Assembly (NCBI GenBank): GCA_036399175.1
Contig: DASWNP010000055.1
Coordinates: forward strand, 1 to 64,000
Direction: 5' to 3'
DNA: 64,000 bases
From: DASWNP01 sp036399175
GTDB lineage: Bacteria > Acidobacteriota > Blastocatellia > Pyrinomonadales > Pyrinomonadaceae
This document shows, one piece after another, positions 10,186 to 18,344 of this stretch. Below the pieces are notes generated by a model. It searched no databases and was not told the origin of the DNA. It worked only from the letters and a program-made list of their open reading frames with translations. The translations under genes and the position numbers were made by a program. Numbering within the stretch: position 1 is the stretch's first letter; each line of letters starts with the position of its first letter.

Positions 10186-10375
10186 AAGTCCCGGCAGGGA
10201 CGTTTGAGAATAGCCCAGCGATTCATCGCTGGGAATTGGCATGGGCATCTGCCTTGAGTCCCGTAGGGATGACTGAATGCTTCAATCAGCCGTCCCTACG
10301 GGACTCAAGGAAAATTCTCTCGGATTGTTTCCAGCGATAAATCGCTGGGCTATTGTCAGTAGTCCCTTGCGGGAC
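10186..10375. repeat. REP/REPIN-like nested palindrome cluster
   Basis: The structure is symmetric about 10281. An outer pair (AGTCCCGGCAGGGAC / GTCCCTTGCGGGAC) encloses a second pair (TAGCCCAGCGATT..., 10211-10233 and 10331-10354). Inside is a central hairpin with 17-bp arms, 10252-10268 and 10294-10310. The mirrored arrangement resembles REP doublets spread by RAYT transposases; no transposase is in the window. Confidence 0.75.
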
Positions 10376-10396
10376 ACAAAACCTTTCCATCCTCCA

Positions 10397-10541
10397 AACA
10401 GCTTCTTATAACAGTTTGCAAATGAGTATTACTGCTCCAACACTAGTTTGGAGGTGAGCTTGCCCGCCGTCTCGACGTGAGACGGCGGGCAAGCCCGCCT
10501 TTAAACGGTCGTAATCAGTTGCAAGCTGCTATAAGACAGCA
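10397..10541. mobile_element. MITE-like element with imperfect terminal inverted repeats
   Basis: Imperfect terminal inverted repeats (about 10406-10433 and 10508-10537, sharing CTTATARCAG, TTGCAA and TGA-like blocks) flank a perfect 16-bp-stem hairpin at 10458-10494. There is no ORF inside. The hairpin can also act as terminator for the glycosyltransferase on the minus strand. Confidence 0.5.
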
Positions 10542-10549
10542 GCCGCTCG

Positions 10550-12187
10550 TTATCTCCGTCCGAAGGCGAGCGGGCGGAAGATGGCGAAGAGGCGTCGGGC
10601 GCTGATGTTCTGAACGAGACTCATCGTGCCGATGTAGGCGTAGCCGAAGAAGAAGAGGCTGAGGAAAGGAATCGTCAGCCAGAGCCCCATGTGCGCGGCG
10701 TAGAGCATGGCGCAGAGAAAGTAGAGGGCGGAGGCTAGTTCAAGGAGCGGCAGCAGCCCGCGCTTGCGCCTGTACTTCTTGCGCTTCCAGGTGGCGTCCT
10801 TCGTCGTTTCGACGCGGTACTTGGGCGTGCGCACGAACTCGGACTTGATGCCGACGAGGGCTTCGAGCACCGCGCGGGCGTTCGAGAAGGCGAGGCCGAT
10901 GCCGACGGCCATGACGAGCGGCAGGTGAAGAAGACGCGAGCGGCGTGCGCGGGGCGCGTCCAAGTACCAGACCGCCGAGCCGTAGAAGAGAATGACGGAG
11001 AGGGTCGAGAAGAAGAGGACGGGCAGGTCGAAGAGCATCAGGTTGTAGAAGCCCTGATTGTAGCGGACGAGCAGCAGGGGAAACTGTAGAAAGCTGACGA
11101 CAATCATCAGGGGATAGCTGATATTGCCCGTCAGACGGAAGAACATCTCAAGCCGGACGCGAAGCGGGAGCGCCGCGCGCCAGATGCGCGGGTAGAGCTT
11201 GAGGCCGACCTGCATGACGCCCTTCGCCCAACGCCTTTGCTGCGCCTTGAAAGCGTTGATGTCAACGGGCACTTCCGAGGGCGCGTCTTCGTCGAGCAGG
11301 TAGACGAAGCGCCAGCCCATCAACTGCGCGCGGAAGGAGAGGTCTGTGTCTTCGGTGAGCGTGTCGTGCTGCCAGCCGCCCGATAGCTCGATAGCGCGAC
11401 GACGCCAGATGCCAGCCGTGCCGTTGAAGTTGAAGAAGCCGCCCGTTCGATTCCTGACCGTCTGCTCGACGACGAAATGGCCGTCGAGCATGATGGTTTG
11501 CAGGCGCGTCAGCAGGTTGTAAGAGCCGTTGATGTGCGACCAGCGCATCTGCGCGCAGGCCATGAGCGGGTCGGTGAAGTAGTGTACGAGCTTGAGCAGG
11601 CAGTCGGGCTTGGGCACGAAGTCGGCGTCGAAGATGGCGAGCAGCTCGCCTTTGGCCGTCCTCAGGCCGTTCTCCAGCGCGCCCGCTTTGAAGCCGGTGC
11701 GGTCGGCGCGATGGACGTAGTGAATGTCGAAACTCTTCTGCCGGTAGTGTTCGACGGCAGCGCTCGCAGCCTCCTTCGTCTCGTCGGTCGAATCGTCGAG
11801 CACCTGTATCTCAAGTCGCTCGCGCGGGTAGTCGAGAGCCGTCACGGCCTGTAGCAGACGCTCGACGACGTATAGCTCGTTGAAGAGCGGAAGCTGGACG
11901 GTGATATGCGGAAGCTCCGAAGCGTCGAAGAAGGCTTTGGGCTTCGGCTCGATGCGACGGTAGCGCCAGAAATCGACGACCTGCTTGACGCGATATGCGC
12001 CGTAGACGGCGAGCACTCCGAGGATGGAGAAGTAGAGGATGAGCACCGTCCAGTCGAAGGCGTCGAGCCGGTAGAGCGGGCTGACGTTGGAGGCCGTTTT
12101 GGCGAAGGCTTCGTCGAAGTAGAGCTGGAGCAGCTCGCCGGGGCTCGGCGCGGAGCCGGAAAGAGAGAGCAGGAAGGAAGAAGACAT
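10550..12187 (-). CDS. family 2 glycosyltransferase, cellulose-synthase-like membrane protein
   Basis: A 545-residue processive-type GT2 enzyme. An N-terminal transmembrane segment (near residues 40-60) precedes the catalytic domain. The D,D,D,QxxRW series is complete: LDDSTDET, IFDADFVP, TEDTDLSFR and QQRRWAKG. At least four further membrane helices follow (LMIVVSFLQFPLLL, VLFFSTLSVILFY, and others). It transfers sugars from nucleotide donors to a polymer or lipid at the inner membrane; product unknown. The ORF can begin at a TTG (12202), but ATG 12187 is preferred. The gene converges on the deacetylase/GNAT pair, which may belong to the same surface-sugar function. Confidence 0.9.
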   Translation of the reverse strand: MSSSFLLSLSGSAPSPGELLQLYFDEAFAKTASNVSPLYRLDAFDWTVLILYFSILGVLAVYGAYRVKQVVDFWRYRRIEPKPKAFFDASELPHITVQLPLFNELYVVERLLQAVTALDYPRERLEIQVLDDSTDETKEAASAAVEHYRQKSFDIHYVHRADRTGFKAGALENGLRTAKGELLAIFDADFVPKPDCLLKLVHYFTDPLMACAQMRWSHINGSYNLLTRLQTIMLDGHFVVEQTVRNRTGGFFNFNGTAGIWRRRAIELSGGWQHDTLTEDTDLSFRAQLMGWRFVYLLDEDAPSEVPVDINAFKAQQRRWAKGVMQVGLKLYPRIWRAALPLRVRLEMFFRLTGNISYPLMIVVSFLQFPLLLVRYNQGFYNLMLFDLPVLFFSTLSVILFYGSAVWYLDAPRARRSRLLHLPLVMAVGIGLAFSNARAVLEALVGIKSEFVRTPKYRVETTKDATWKRKKYRRKRGLLPLLELASALYFLCAMLYAAHMGLWLTIPFLSLFFFGYAYIGTMSLVQNISARRLFAIFRPLAFGRR

Positions 12188-12323
12188 CGGCGTTGTTCTC
12201 AAAAATCATCCGACCCGAAACTTCCGCAGTCTCCGGTCGTCTTCAGCGTGCCCCTTGATGCTTCCTCCGGATTCAGGCTCATCAAAGGAAGCTCGACCAA
12301 CAGAGACGGCGCACACGAAACGA

Positions 12324-12351
12324 GCAGCGTCGAAAGCGCTTTCGACGCTGC
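12324..12351. repeat. perfect 28-bp palindrome
   Basis: Each half reads GCAGCGTCGAAAGC from the outside inwards. It has no central loop, so it looks more like a dimeric protein-binding site or cruciform than a terminator. It lies about 140 bp upstream of the glycosyltransferase start. Confidence 0.7.
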
Positions 12352-12516
12352 CCGCTTGGATGCATATTGTAGCCCGCAAAGATGCTACCGGCCAGCCGGA
12401 CGCGAGTAGGTTGACGGGCGAAGCGCACGCGGCGGTTCGGGCGAGCCGCAGACGGCAGATGTGCGATCGGACGCACCCGTTCGACCTTTGAGCTTCTCCG
12501 CCGCAAAACGCGCGGG

Positions 12517-12556
12517 GCTCGTCCTCGTCCGAGCAGCCAGAAGAACGAGGACGAGC
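12517..12556 (-). terminator. hairpin downstream of the 12598 membrane protein
   Basis: A 12-bp perfect stem (12517-12528 / 12545-12556) lies about 40 bases after the stop of the minus-strand gene. The T-run is weak. Confidence 0.55.
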
Positions 12557-12597
12557 TTAAGCGTTCGTCCATTTCAGACCGCAGGCGTCTGATGATG

Positions 12598-13134
12598 CTA
12601 GTACGCGCCGCCGGTTCCGCCGCCGTAAGATGGAGGAGGCGGAGGCGTACCGACAGCGCCGCCCTTGCGCTTCTCGAAAAGGGGCACGCCGAGGAGGCCG
12701 CCGATGGTCGAGAAGATAATCAGCAGGACGGCACCAATCAATGCGCCCGGTATCGAAGCGACGAGGCGTTGCGCCATCGATAAATTTTCCATCTGCGCGG
12801 CAGACTGCCGAATCGCCTCTCCCGCTTCCGGACTGATGTTGCTGAATACGTTCCCCATCAAAGAGAGCGTGGCGTTGCCGGTCAGCAGGCCGAGCGGAAG
12901 TCCGAGGATGACGTAAATGACCGCGCCGATAGCGCCCGCAATCAAACCGAGCACTGCCCCGTCGCCGGGGCTCGCCGGTGTGGCCGAGCCTTTAACGTAG
13001 AGGTAAGTGGCAAGCAGTCCTCCTAAAATAGCCCACAGACAGCAACATGCGTTGAGCGCGCCGATGAACGGAATGGCCGATAAAAGACCTACGACAACGC
13101 CGCCAATCAACGCCGGTTTCATCTTGTTATTCAT
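12598..13134 (-). CDS. small membrane protein of unknown function, Gly/Pro-rich tail
   Basis: About 178 residues. Hydrophobic helices lie near residues 6-25 (IGGVVVGLLSAIPFIGA), 28-45 (CCCLWAILGGLLATYLYV), 60-90 (GAVLGLIAGAIGAVIYVILGL) and 130-155 (LVASIPGALIGAVLLIIFSTIGGLLG). The cysteine run ACCCLW in the second helix is notable. The C-terminus is basic, then proline- and glycine-rich (PPPPPSYGGG). ATG 13134 is preferred because AAGGTGA lies 8 bases upstream; a GTG at 13146 is the longer alternative. I do not recognise a named family beyond acidobacterial membrane proteins of this layout. It is followed by a hairpin terminator. Confidence 0.7.
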   Translation of the reverse strand: MNNKMKPALIGGVVVGLLSAIPFIGALNACCCLWAILGGLLATYLYVKGSATPASPGDGAVLGLIAGAIGAVIYVILGLPLGLLTGNATLSLMGNVFSNISPEAGEAIRQSAAQMENLSMAQRLVASIPGALIGAVLLIIFSTIGGLLGVPLFEKRKGGAVGTPPPPPSYGGGTGGAY

Positions 13135-13193
13135 CGTCTGATTCACCTTCGTTTAAGGAGAGTGGTAAAGCTTTTTGCAGGCATCCTTCCTTG

Positions 13194-13799
13194 CTAACTG
13201 CCCGAAGAACGAGATTCACGCGGCAGAGCCTTCTCTCTCTTTTCCCTCGCCGCTTCAAAGGAGAAGAAATCCCGCCAACGTCGAGAGCAGACCAAATCCA
13301 GCAGGCTCGGCACGACGTAGAAGACCGACACCGCGCCGACGAGCGCGCCCGTCGCAAAACGCGAGAGATGCGTATTCTCCCAGACGCCGAAAAATCCGAG
13401 CGCGAAATCCACAGCCAGAGGCAGCGACGCCGCCAGAAGCCAGACGCGTCCCGGCGTGTCCACGCGCCGCATCGAGCGCACCAGCGGATAGCCGAGAGCC
13501 GCGACGGCGAAGCCCGCGTAAATCCCCGTGCAACGCGCGCAGACGGCCAGAGGATGTCCCGCCAGGTAAAAAGAGCGCTCCGGCATCTGATGGCACGCGA
13601 AGCGAAATCCTCTATAGATAACCTCCGCGTAAAACGTGTGCCCGCCCGCCAGAGCCAGAGGCGCGCCTGTAATCGACGCGACGAACAAGAGCCCGCCCGC
13701 CACGACCGCCACCCACACGGCCAAAGCCCGCCCGCGCGGCTCAAGCCTCTGCTCGGCCTTCACACATTGCGGCACGTATCCGTAGAGAGAAGCAGGCAT
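13194..13799 (-). CDS. DUF2085 family membrane protein
   Basis: A 201-residue membrane protein. The DUF2085 signature is clear: FACHQMPERSFYLAGHPLAVC followed by ARCTGIYAGF (about residues 67-97), with conserved Cys, His and Arg residues between membrane helices. Helices are visible near residues 27-50, 90-108, 120-135 and 145-165. Function of the family is unknown; the Cys/His cluster suggests metal or redox chemistry at the membrane. The stop lies about 60 bases before the next minus-strand gene, so the two may be co-transcribed. A nested heptad-repeat element lies upstream, between it and glpX. Confidence 0.87.
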   Translation of the reverse strand: MPASLYGYVPQCVKAEQRLEPRGRALAVWVAVVAGGLLFVASITGAPLALAGGHTFYAEVIYRGFRFACHQMPERSFYLAGHPLAVCARCTGIYAGFAVAALGYPLVRSMRRVDTPGRVWLLAASLPLAVDFALGFFGVWENTHLSRFATGALVGAVSVFYVVPSLLDLVCSRRWRDFFSFEAAREKREKALPRESRSSGS

Positions 13800-13810
13800 A
13801 TTCAGGAAAT

Positions 13811-13950
13811 GATGAATGCGGAATGCGGAATAAGTTTTCAGTTTTCAGTTTTCAGTTTTCAGTTCTCAGAAAAGAAGAGATGCCTTTTACTGAAAACTGA
13901 AAACTGCTTTTTGCTTTTCATTCATCATTCCGCATTCATCATTCATCATT
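13811..13950. repeat. two nested heptad-repeat inverted repeats (GAATGCG outside, AGTTTTC inside)
   Basis: The outer arms (13811-13831 and about 13918-13950) contain GAATGCG heptads. The inner arms (13833-13869 with five AGTTTTC-type units; 13889-13907) form a second inverted repeat inside the first. The right outer arm reaches the glpX stop codon at 13949. Confidence 0.85.
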
Positions 13951-14989
13951 AAAATCTAATCACCGTATCGGGGCCGCCTTCGACGTGGACGGTGTCGATG
14001 AAGCGTATGTGACGCGACTCGGTGGTCATAATCAGCGAGTGTGTGCGCTTGCCTGCGCCGAAGAAGCGGACGCCCTTGAGGAGCGCACCGTCGGTGACGC
14101 CTGTGGCGGCGAAGATAATCTTTTTGCCGGGAGCGAGGTCGTTCGTATCGTAAATCTTGTCGGGGTCGTTGATGCCCATCTCTTTGAGACGGCAGATGAC
14201 TTCGTCGTGCTGCGGCACTTTGTCTTTATCGACGCCGAGCTTTTCGGGGTCGAAGCAGAGGCGCGCCTGTATCTCGCCGTTCAGACACTTCAGCGCGGCG
14301 GCGGTCAGCACGCCTTCGGGCGCGCCGCCGATGCCCATCAGAGCGTGAATGTTCGTGCCCGCGACCGCCGCCGAGATGCCCGCCGAGAGGTCGCCGTCGC
14401 TGATGAGACGTATGCGTGCGCCCGCTGCGCGCACGTCCTGAATCAACTGCTTGTGACGCGAGCGGTCGAGCACGATGACGGTCAAATCTTCGACATCACG
14501 ACCCAGACGGCGCGCGATGTTCTTGAGATTGTCTTTGACCGGCGCGTCGATGTCGATTGCGCCGCGCGACGAAGGCCCGACTACGATTTTGTCCATGTAG
14601 ATGTCGGGCGCGTTCAGCAGACCGCCGCGCTCGGAGGCGGCGAGCACGGAGATGGCATTGTTTGCGCCGAGCGCGCAGAGGTTCGTGCCTTCAAGGGGGT
14701 CAACGGCGATGTCAACCTCCGGGTCGTCCGGGTCTCCTCCGTCGCGGAAGCCCGCGCCGACCTCTTCGCCGATGTAGAGCATCGGCGCTTCGTCGCGCTC
14801 GCCCTCGCCGATGACGATGCGCCCGCGCATCGGAACGGTGTCCATCACCTGCCGCATCGCTTCGACGGCGACGTGGTCGGAATACTTGCGGTCGCCCTGT
14901 CCCATCGTGCGCGCCGAGGCGATGGCCGCCGCCTCGCACACGCGCAGAAAATCCAGAGAGATATGCTCCGTCTTCAATTCATTACCCAT
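13949..14989 (-). CDS. glpX: class II fructose-1,6-bisphosphatase
   Basis: A 346-residue GlpX-type phosphatase that hydrolyses fructose 1,6-bisphosphate in gluconeogenesis. Visible family motifs are the metal-site segments IGEGERDEAPMLYIGE (near residue 60), VDPLEGTNLCA (near residue 98, lithium-sensitive phosphatase-type DPxxGT) and GGAPEGVLTAAALKCL (near residue 222). Length and motifs match bacterial class II enzymes. A GGAGAA sequence precedes ATG 14989 by about 8 bases. The gene has its own short upstream region and is followed directly by the nested repeats at 13811-13950. Confidence 0.95.
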   Translation of the reverse strand: MGNELKTEHISLDFLRVCEAAAIASARTMGQGDRKYSDHVAVEAMRQVMDTVPMRGRIVIGEGERDEAPMLYIGEEVGAGFRDGGDPDDPEVDIAVDPLEGTNLCALGANNAISVLAASERGGLLNAPDIYMDKIVVGPSSRGAIDIDAPVKDNLKNIARRLGRDVEDLTVIVLDRSRHKQLIQDVRAAGARIRLISDGDLSAGISAAVAGTNIHALMGIGGAPEGVLTAAALKCLNGEIQARLCFDPEKLGVDKDKVPQHDEVICRLKEMGINDPDKIYDTNDLAPGKKIIFAATGVTDGALLKGVRFFGAGKRTHSLIMTTESRHIRFIDTVHVEGGPDTVIRF

Positions 14990-15180
14990 TCAATACATTC
15001 TCCGACGCGAAAGAAGTTTTGCCGTGAATTTTTCTGCTCTTAAATCAAACGCAGGCAAACGTGAAAAGCAGCCGTATACTATCAGAGCGCGGGCGGAATT
15101 TATAGAGGTGGAAGGGCAATTATGCGTTCGGCGTGACCGCAAATCACCGCAGCTTTTTGGACTGAAGACTACAGCTTTTC

Positions 15181-17103
15181 CTATTTCTTCAAAGCGGCGC
15201 GCAGATTGAGATTGCGTATGAGCCGGTGCAGGTAGTTGGGATGGACGCCGAGGAGTTTGGCGGCTTCGGTGAGGTTGCCGGTAGCGGCGTCGATGGCTTT
15301 GAGGATGAGCTGTTTTTTGGCCTCCTTGACGGCCTCGTGGTATTTGGTGACGCCGGGGCTCGCGCCCGTGGGCTGCTCGATTTCGAGAATCGTTTCGGGC
15401 AAATCTTCGGGCAGGATGCGCTCGGTCGAGCCGAGCACGACGGCGCGCTCGACGGCGTTCTCAAGCTCGCGGACGTTGCCCGGCCAATCGTAGTTCGTAA
15501 GACAGGCACGCGCTTCGGTAGAGATGCCGGAGACACGACGGTTGAAACGCTCGCTGTATTTGGCGACGAAGTAGTTAGCCAGAAGCGGAATGTCCTCGCG
15601 CCTGTCTCGAAGCGGCGGCATCTCGAAGGAGACGACGTTGAGGCGGTAGTAGAGGTCTTGACGAAAGCTGCCGTCGCGGATGCTCTCTTCGAGGTTGCGG
15701 TTGGTGGCGGCGACGATGCGTACGTCCGCCTTGAGCGTGCGCGTGCCGCCGACGCGCTCGAACTCCCGCTCCTGCAAGACGCGCAGAAGCTTCGCCTGAA
15801 GCGCGGGAGTCATCTCGCCGACTTCGTCGAGAAAGAGCGTTCCGCCGTCGGCCACTTCGAGCTTGCCCTTCTTTTGCGCGAGCGCGCCGGTGAAAGCGCC
15901 CTTCTCGTGTCCGAAAAGCTCGCTCTCCAGAAGCGTCTCGGTGAGAGCGGCGCAGTTAATCGCTAGGAAGGGCTTGGCAGCGCGCGGGCTGTTCGTGTGG
16001 ACGGCGCGCGCCGCAAGCTCCTTGCCCGTGCCGCTCTCTCCGCGAATCAGGACGGTCGAACCGGTCGGCGCGACCCGCGCAATCAACTGGTAGACCTCGC
16101 GCATCGAACGGCTCTCGCCCACCATGTTGTGCTCTATCAGGCTGTCGGCTCTGAGGCGCTCGTTCTCGCCTTCGAGCCACTGCATGCGGCGCGCGTTTTC
16201 AAGAGCGACGGCGGCGATGCCGGAGATGACGGTGAGAAGTTGCAGGTGGTCTTCGCCGAAGCGTACGTCCGCGTTGGTCGTGCTCAGGTAGACGACGCCG
16301 AGCGTGCGCCCGAAGAGCACGAGCGGCACGCACAGAAGCGAGCTGATGCGCGAAGAGATGAGGCTCTCGGCGGCGGCAAACTCAAGACTCTCCAGCACGT
16401 CGTTACTTAAAATCGCCGCCGAGTCCTCGATGACCTGTCGCGCGATTGTCCGGCTCACCTCGACGGGGCGCTCCGGCGCTGAAATCCTGTCCCAGCCGTA
16501 GACGGAGATGATGTCGTCGGCGTTTTCTCCGACGAGCAGAATCGCGCCGCGCTCTGCCGGGATGACCTCGAAGATAAATTCCAGCAGTTGGCGTTGCAGC
16601 TCCTCTATGTCGCGTAGGGAGTTGATGGTGCTGCTTATCTTGAGGAGCACGGTCAGGTCGCGCGCCATCTGTGCGAGCGGCGGAAGCGAAGAGAGGATGC
16701 GCTCGGGGCGCAGGTAGATGGCGTCTTCGACGCGCAGGCGGATGGTCGTACGCGCGACGAGCTGCCGCTCGCTCAGGTGGACGGAATTCTGCTTCGGCGG
16801 CGGCGCGTCGCCCTCCTCTAAAAGAAAGACGAAGCGCAAATCGCCTATAGAAATCTGGTCGCCGTGCTCAAGCGTCTTCTCTTTAATCGGGACGCCGTTG
16901 ACGTAAGTGCCGTTCGAGCTGTCGAGGTCTCTGATTTTGAACTGCCCGCCTTGCCGAGTGATGAGACAGTGCTGTCGAGAAAGGCGGCTGTCGTTGATGG
17001 AGAGGTGGTTGGAGACGCTGCGGCCAATCGACAACTCTTCGTCGCTCAAGGGGTGAACGGCGTCCTTCAAAGGCCCGGCGATGGCGGCGAGTCTCGGATT
17101 CAT
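15181..17103 (-). CDS. FHA-GAF sigma-54-dependent transcriptional activator
   Basis: A 640-residue enhancer-binding protein. An FHA domain spans about residues 20-105 (SRLSRQHCLI and SNGTYVNG) and binds phosphothreonine peptides. A GAF domain lies at about 150-305. The AAA+ sigma-54 activation domain follows, with Walker A GESGTGKE, loop GAFTGA and Walker B GGTLFLDEVGEM. A Fis-type helix-turn-helix closes the protein (NLTEAAKLLGVHPNYLHRLI). There is no receiver domain, so input probably comes from Ser/Thr kinases through the FHA domain. The upstream space holds two helix-phased palindromes and a -24/-12 promoter for the divergent secreted protein, which is a likely target together with its own gene. 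Confidence 0.93.
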   Translation of the reverse strand: MNPRLAAIAGPLKDAVHPLSDEELSIGRSVSNHLSINDSRLSRQHCLITRQGGQFKIRDLDSSNGTYVNGVPIKEKTLEHGDQISIGDLRFVFLLEEGDAPPPKQNSVHLSERQLVARTTIRLRVEDAIYLRPERILSSLPPLAQMARDLTVLLKISSTINSLRDIEELQRQLLEFIFEVIPAERGAILLVGENADDIISVYGWDRISAPERPVEVSRTIARQVIEDSAAILSNDVLESLEFAAAESLISSRISSLLCVPLVLFGRTLGVVYLSTTNADVRFGEDHLQLLTVISGIAAVALENARRMQWLEGENERLRADSLIEHNMVGESRSMREVYQLIARVAPTGSTVLIRGESGTGKELAARAVHTNSPRAAKPFLAINCAALTETLLESELFGHEKGAFTGALAQKKGKLEVADGGTLFLDEVGEMTPALQAKLLRVLQEREFERVGGTRTLKADVRIVAATNRNLEESIRDGSFRQDLYYRLNVVSFEMPPLRDRREDIPLLANYFVAKYSERFNRRVSGISTEARACLTNYDWPGNVRELENAVERAVVLGSTERILPEDLPETILEIEQPTGASPGVTKYHEAVKEAKKQLILKAIDAATGNLTEAAKLLGVHPNYLHRLIRNLNLRAALKK

Positions 17104-17129
17104 CGCGTCCGTCCGGTCGTCCGAAGAGT

Positions 17130-17177
17130 CTATCCGAAAAGATAGTCTCAGGTGGTTTGGTCTATCTCAAAGGATAG
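17130..17177. promoter_or_regulatory. two phased palindromes, candidate enhancer sites
   Basis: CTATCCGAAAAGATAG (17130-17145) and CTATCTCAAAGGATAG (17162-17177) are related 16-bp palindromes. Their centres are 32 bp apart, three helical turns. They lie about 27-75 bp upstream of the activator gene and about 125-170 bp before the -24 element, the usual position for enhancer-binding-protein dimers. Confidence 0.6.
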
Positions 17178-17301
17178 AGAGCGCGCTTAAAAGGCTGGGC
17201 GGCGAAGCCTCTGCGCGCGAAAGTCTCGTCTCGATTTATCCCCGTCTCTCTCAAATACTTAGACGCCCGCGCGGCTCTTCCTCAGTCTCCGCTTCGGCGC
17301 A

Positions 17302-17318
17302 TGGCACGCCGCTTGTCA
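17302..17318 (+). promoter_or_regulatory. sigma-54 (-24/-12) promoter candidate
   Basis: TGGCAC, 5 bp, then TTGTCA. The GG and the GT (normally GC) dinucleotides are 10 bp apart, as required. It reads towards the secreted protein at 17478. Confidence 0.6.
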
Positions 17319-17477
17319 ATGTAGAAAGGCACGACGGATAAGGCCGCAGAAGATGTTGACGGCCTGATTGAAAAGAGACTGGCTCGAAGCCGCAATGCGC
17401 GGAGAGAGACCGCATCCGACCTATCCGTCGAGCGAGCCGCTTCGAGCCGCGCCGGCAGCCCCCGGCAGGAGGAGACC

Positions 17478-17924
17478 ATGAAAAGACGTACTTGCATCGG
17501 CTACATTTTCTTAAGTCTGTTCGTCGGCCTGACGGCCATCTCCGCCTCCGCGCAGACCGGAGGCCGTCTCACAGCCGACGTGCCCTTCGACTTCCAGGTC
17601 GGCAGCCGCGCGCTCTCGGCTGGTGAATACACCATCCGGCAGTTGAGTTCAAGCAACGACGGACTGCTGCTGCTTCTCAGCAAAGGCGACAAGCAGAGTT
17701 CAATGGCATCGACGCGCGTCGTCGAAGCTACCAGAACGTCGCGCCGCTCGCGCATGGTCTTCAACAAGTACGGCGAACGCTATTTCCTCGCCTCCATCTG
17801 GGATAGTCGCGGCGAAGGCCGGATACTGCCGCAGTCGGCCGGCGAGCGCAACGCCAGAAGAGAGACGGCTTCGATAAAGAACGCCGCGCCCGAAATCGTC
17901 GTCGTCGAGTTGGCTTTAAGGTGA
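17478..17924 (+). CDS. small secreted protein of unknown function
   Basis: A 148-residue protein with a clear signal peptide (positive MKRRTC, hydrophobic core, ending SASAQ near residue 26). The mature part contains VPFDFQVGSRALSAGEYTIR (about residues 34-53), a motif I have seen repeatedly in small exported proteins of Acidobacteriota, and a short beta-rich domain. No enzymatic motif is visible. A strong AGGAGGAG ribosome site precedes ATG 17478. The upstream -24/-12 promoter and the divergent sigma-54 activator suggest regulated, possibly stress- or surface-dependent, expression. It ends before a rho-independent terminator at 18006-18055. Confidence 0.8.
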   Translation: MKRRTCIGYIFLSLFVGLTAISASAQTGGRLTADVPFDFQVGSRALSAGEYTIRQLSSSNDGLLLLLSKGDKQSSMASTRVVEATRTSRRSRMVFNKYGERYFLASIWDSRGEGRILPQSAGERNARRETASIKNAAPEIVVVELALR

Positions 17925-18005
17925 ACCGCGAAGTAACCGCGCGCGGACGCTTCCCGCCCGCTTTCAAAGTCTCGCCCCAAGGCTCACACACAAGATGAGC
18001 CAAGG

Positions 18006-18055
18006 CCGGAGCAGCCGAAACCGAAACCCCTTCCCTCGGTGGCTGCTCCGGTTTT
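18006..18055 (+). terminator. rho-independent terminator of the secreted protein gene
   Basis: An 11-bp perfect stem (18006-18016 / 18041-18051) is followed by TTTT. Confidence 0.8.
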
Positions 18056-18059
18056 CAAC

Positions 18060-18207
18060 ATCCAGACGGCTTCAGGCGAAGCCGCGGAGGCAACACCTCT
18101 CGACGCACCGTGCAGGTACACGTCGCCGGGTAAAGCTGATTTCAGAGGGCCCGCGTCTGAATTGAAAGCTAAAGAAGATGCTCCGGTTTTAAGGCCGGAG
18201 CATTTTC
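18060..18207 (+). ncRNA. candidate structured small RNA between two terminators
   Basis: Five hairpins follow each other: 18068-18083 (GGCTTC/GAAGCC), 18087-18099 (GAGG/CCTC), 18101-18125 (CGACG/CGTCG), 18141-18161 (TTCAGA/TCTGAA) and a terminator at 18178-18207 with a T-rich tail. A complete terminator already lies upstream, so the second one implies a separate transcript. There is no ORF. No known RNA family was recognised. Confidence 0.4.
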
Positions 18208-18344
18208 TTTAGTATCAAACTGACTGACACATATCCTTCAAGATGACAGCAGGGCTTCGCGCGCACGCGCCCGTTCCTCCGGCCGCAAATCTCTCCGAGA
18301 CCTTTAAAATGGCTCGAAATCAAAAATCGCGCCTGCGCACGCAG

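Larger units (their letters stand above)
10174..10549. other. gene-free region with nested palindromes
   Basis: This stretch holds no supported gene. It is almost completely occupied by two palindromic structures, listed separately at 10186-10375 and 10397-10541. Confidence 0.8.
12188..12597. other. intergenic region with palindromes
   Basis: There is no supported gene. It includes a perfect 28-bp palindrome at 12324-12351 and a terminator-like hairpin at 12517-12556. The rest may carry the glycosyltransferase promoter, but no clear -35/-10 pair was found. Confidence 0.5.
17104..17477. other. regulatory region between activator and secreted protein
   Basis: This 374-bp divergent space has no gene. 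It contains paired palindromes (17130-17177), a sigma-54 promoter candidate (17302-17318) and a 150-base untranslated leader ending in an AGGAGGAG ribosome site just before 17478. Confidence 0.65.
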
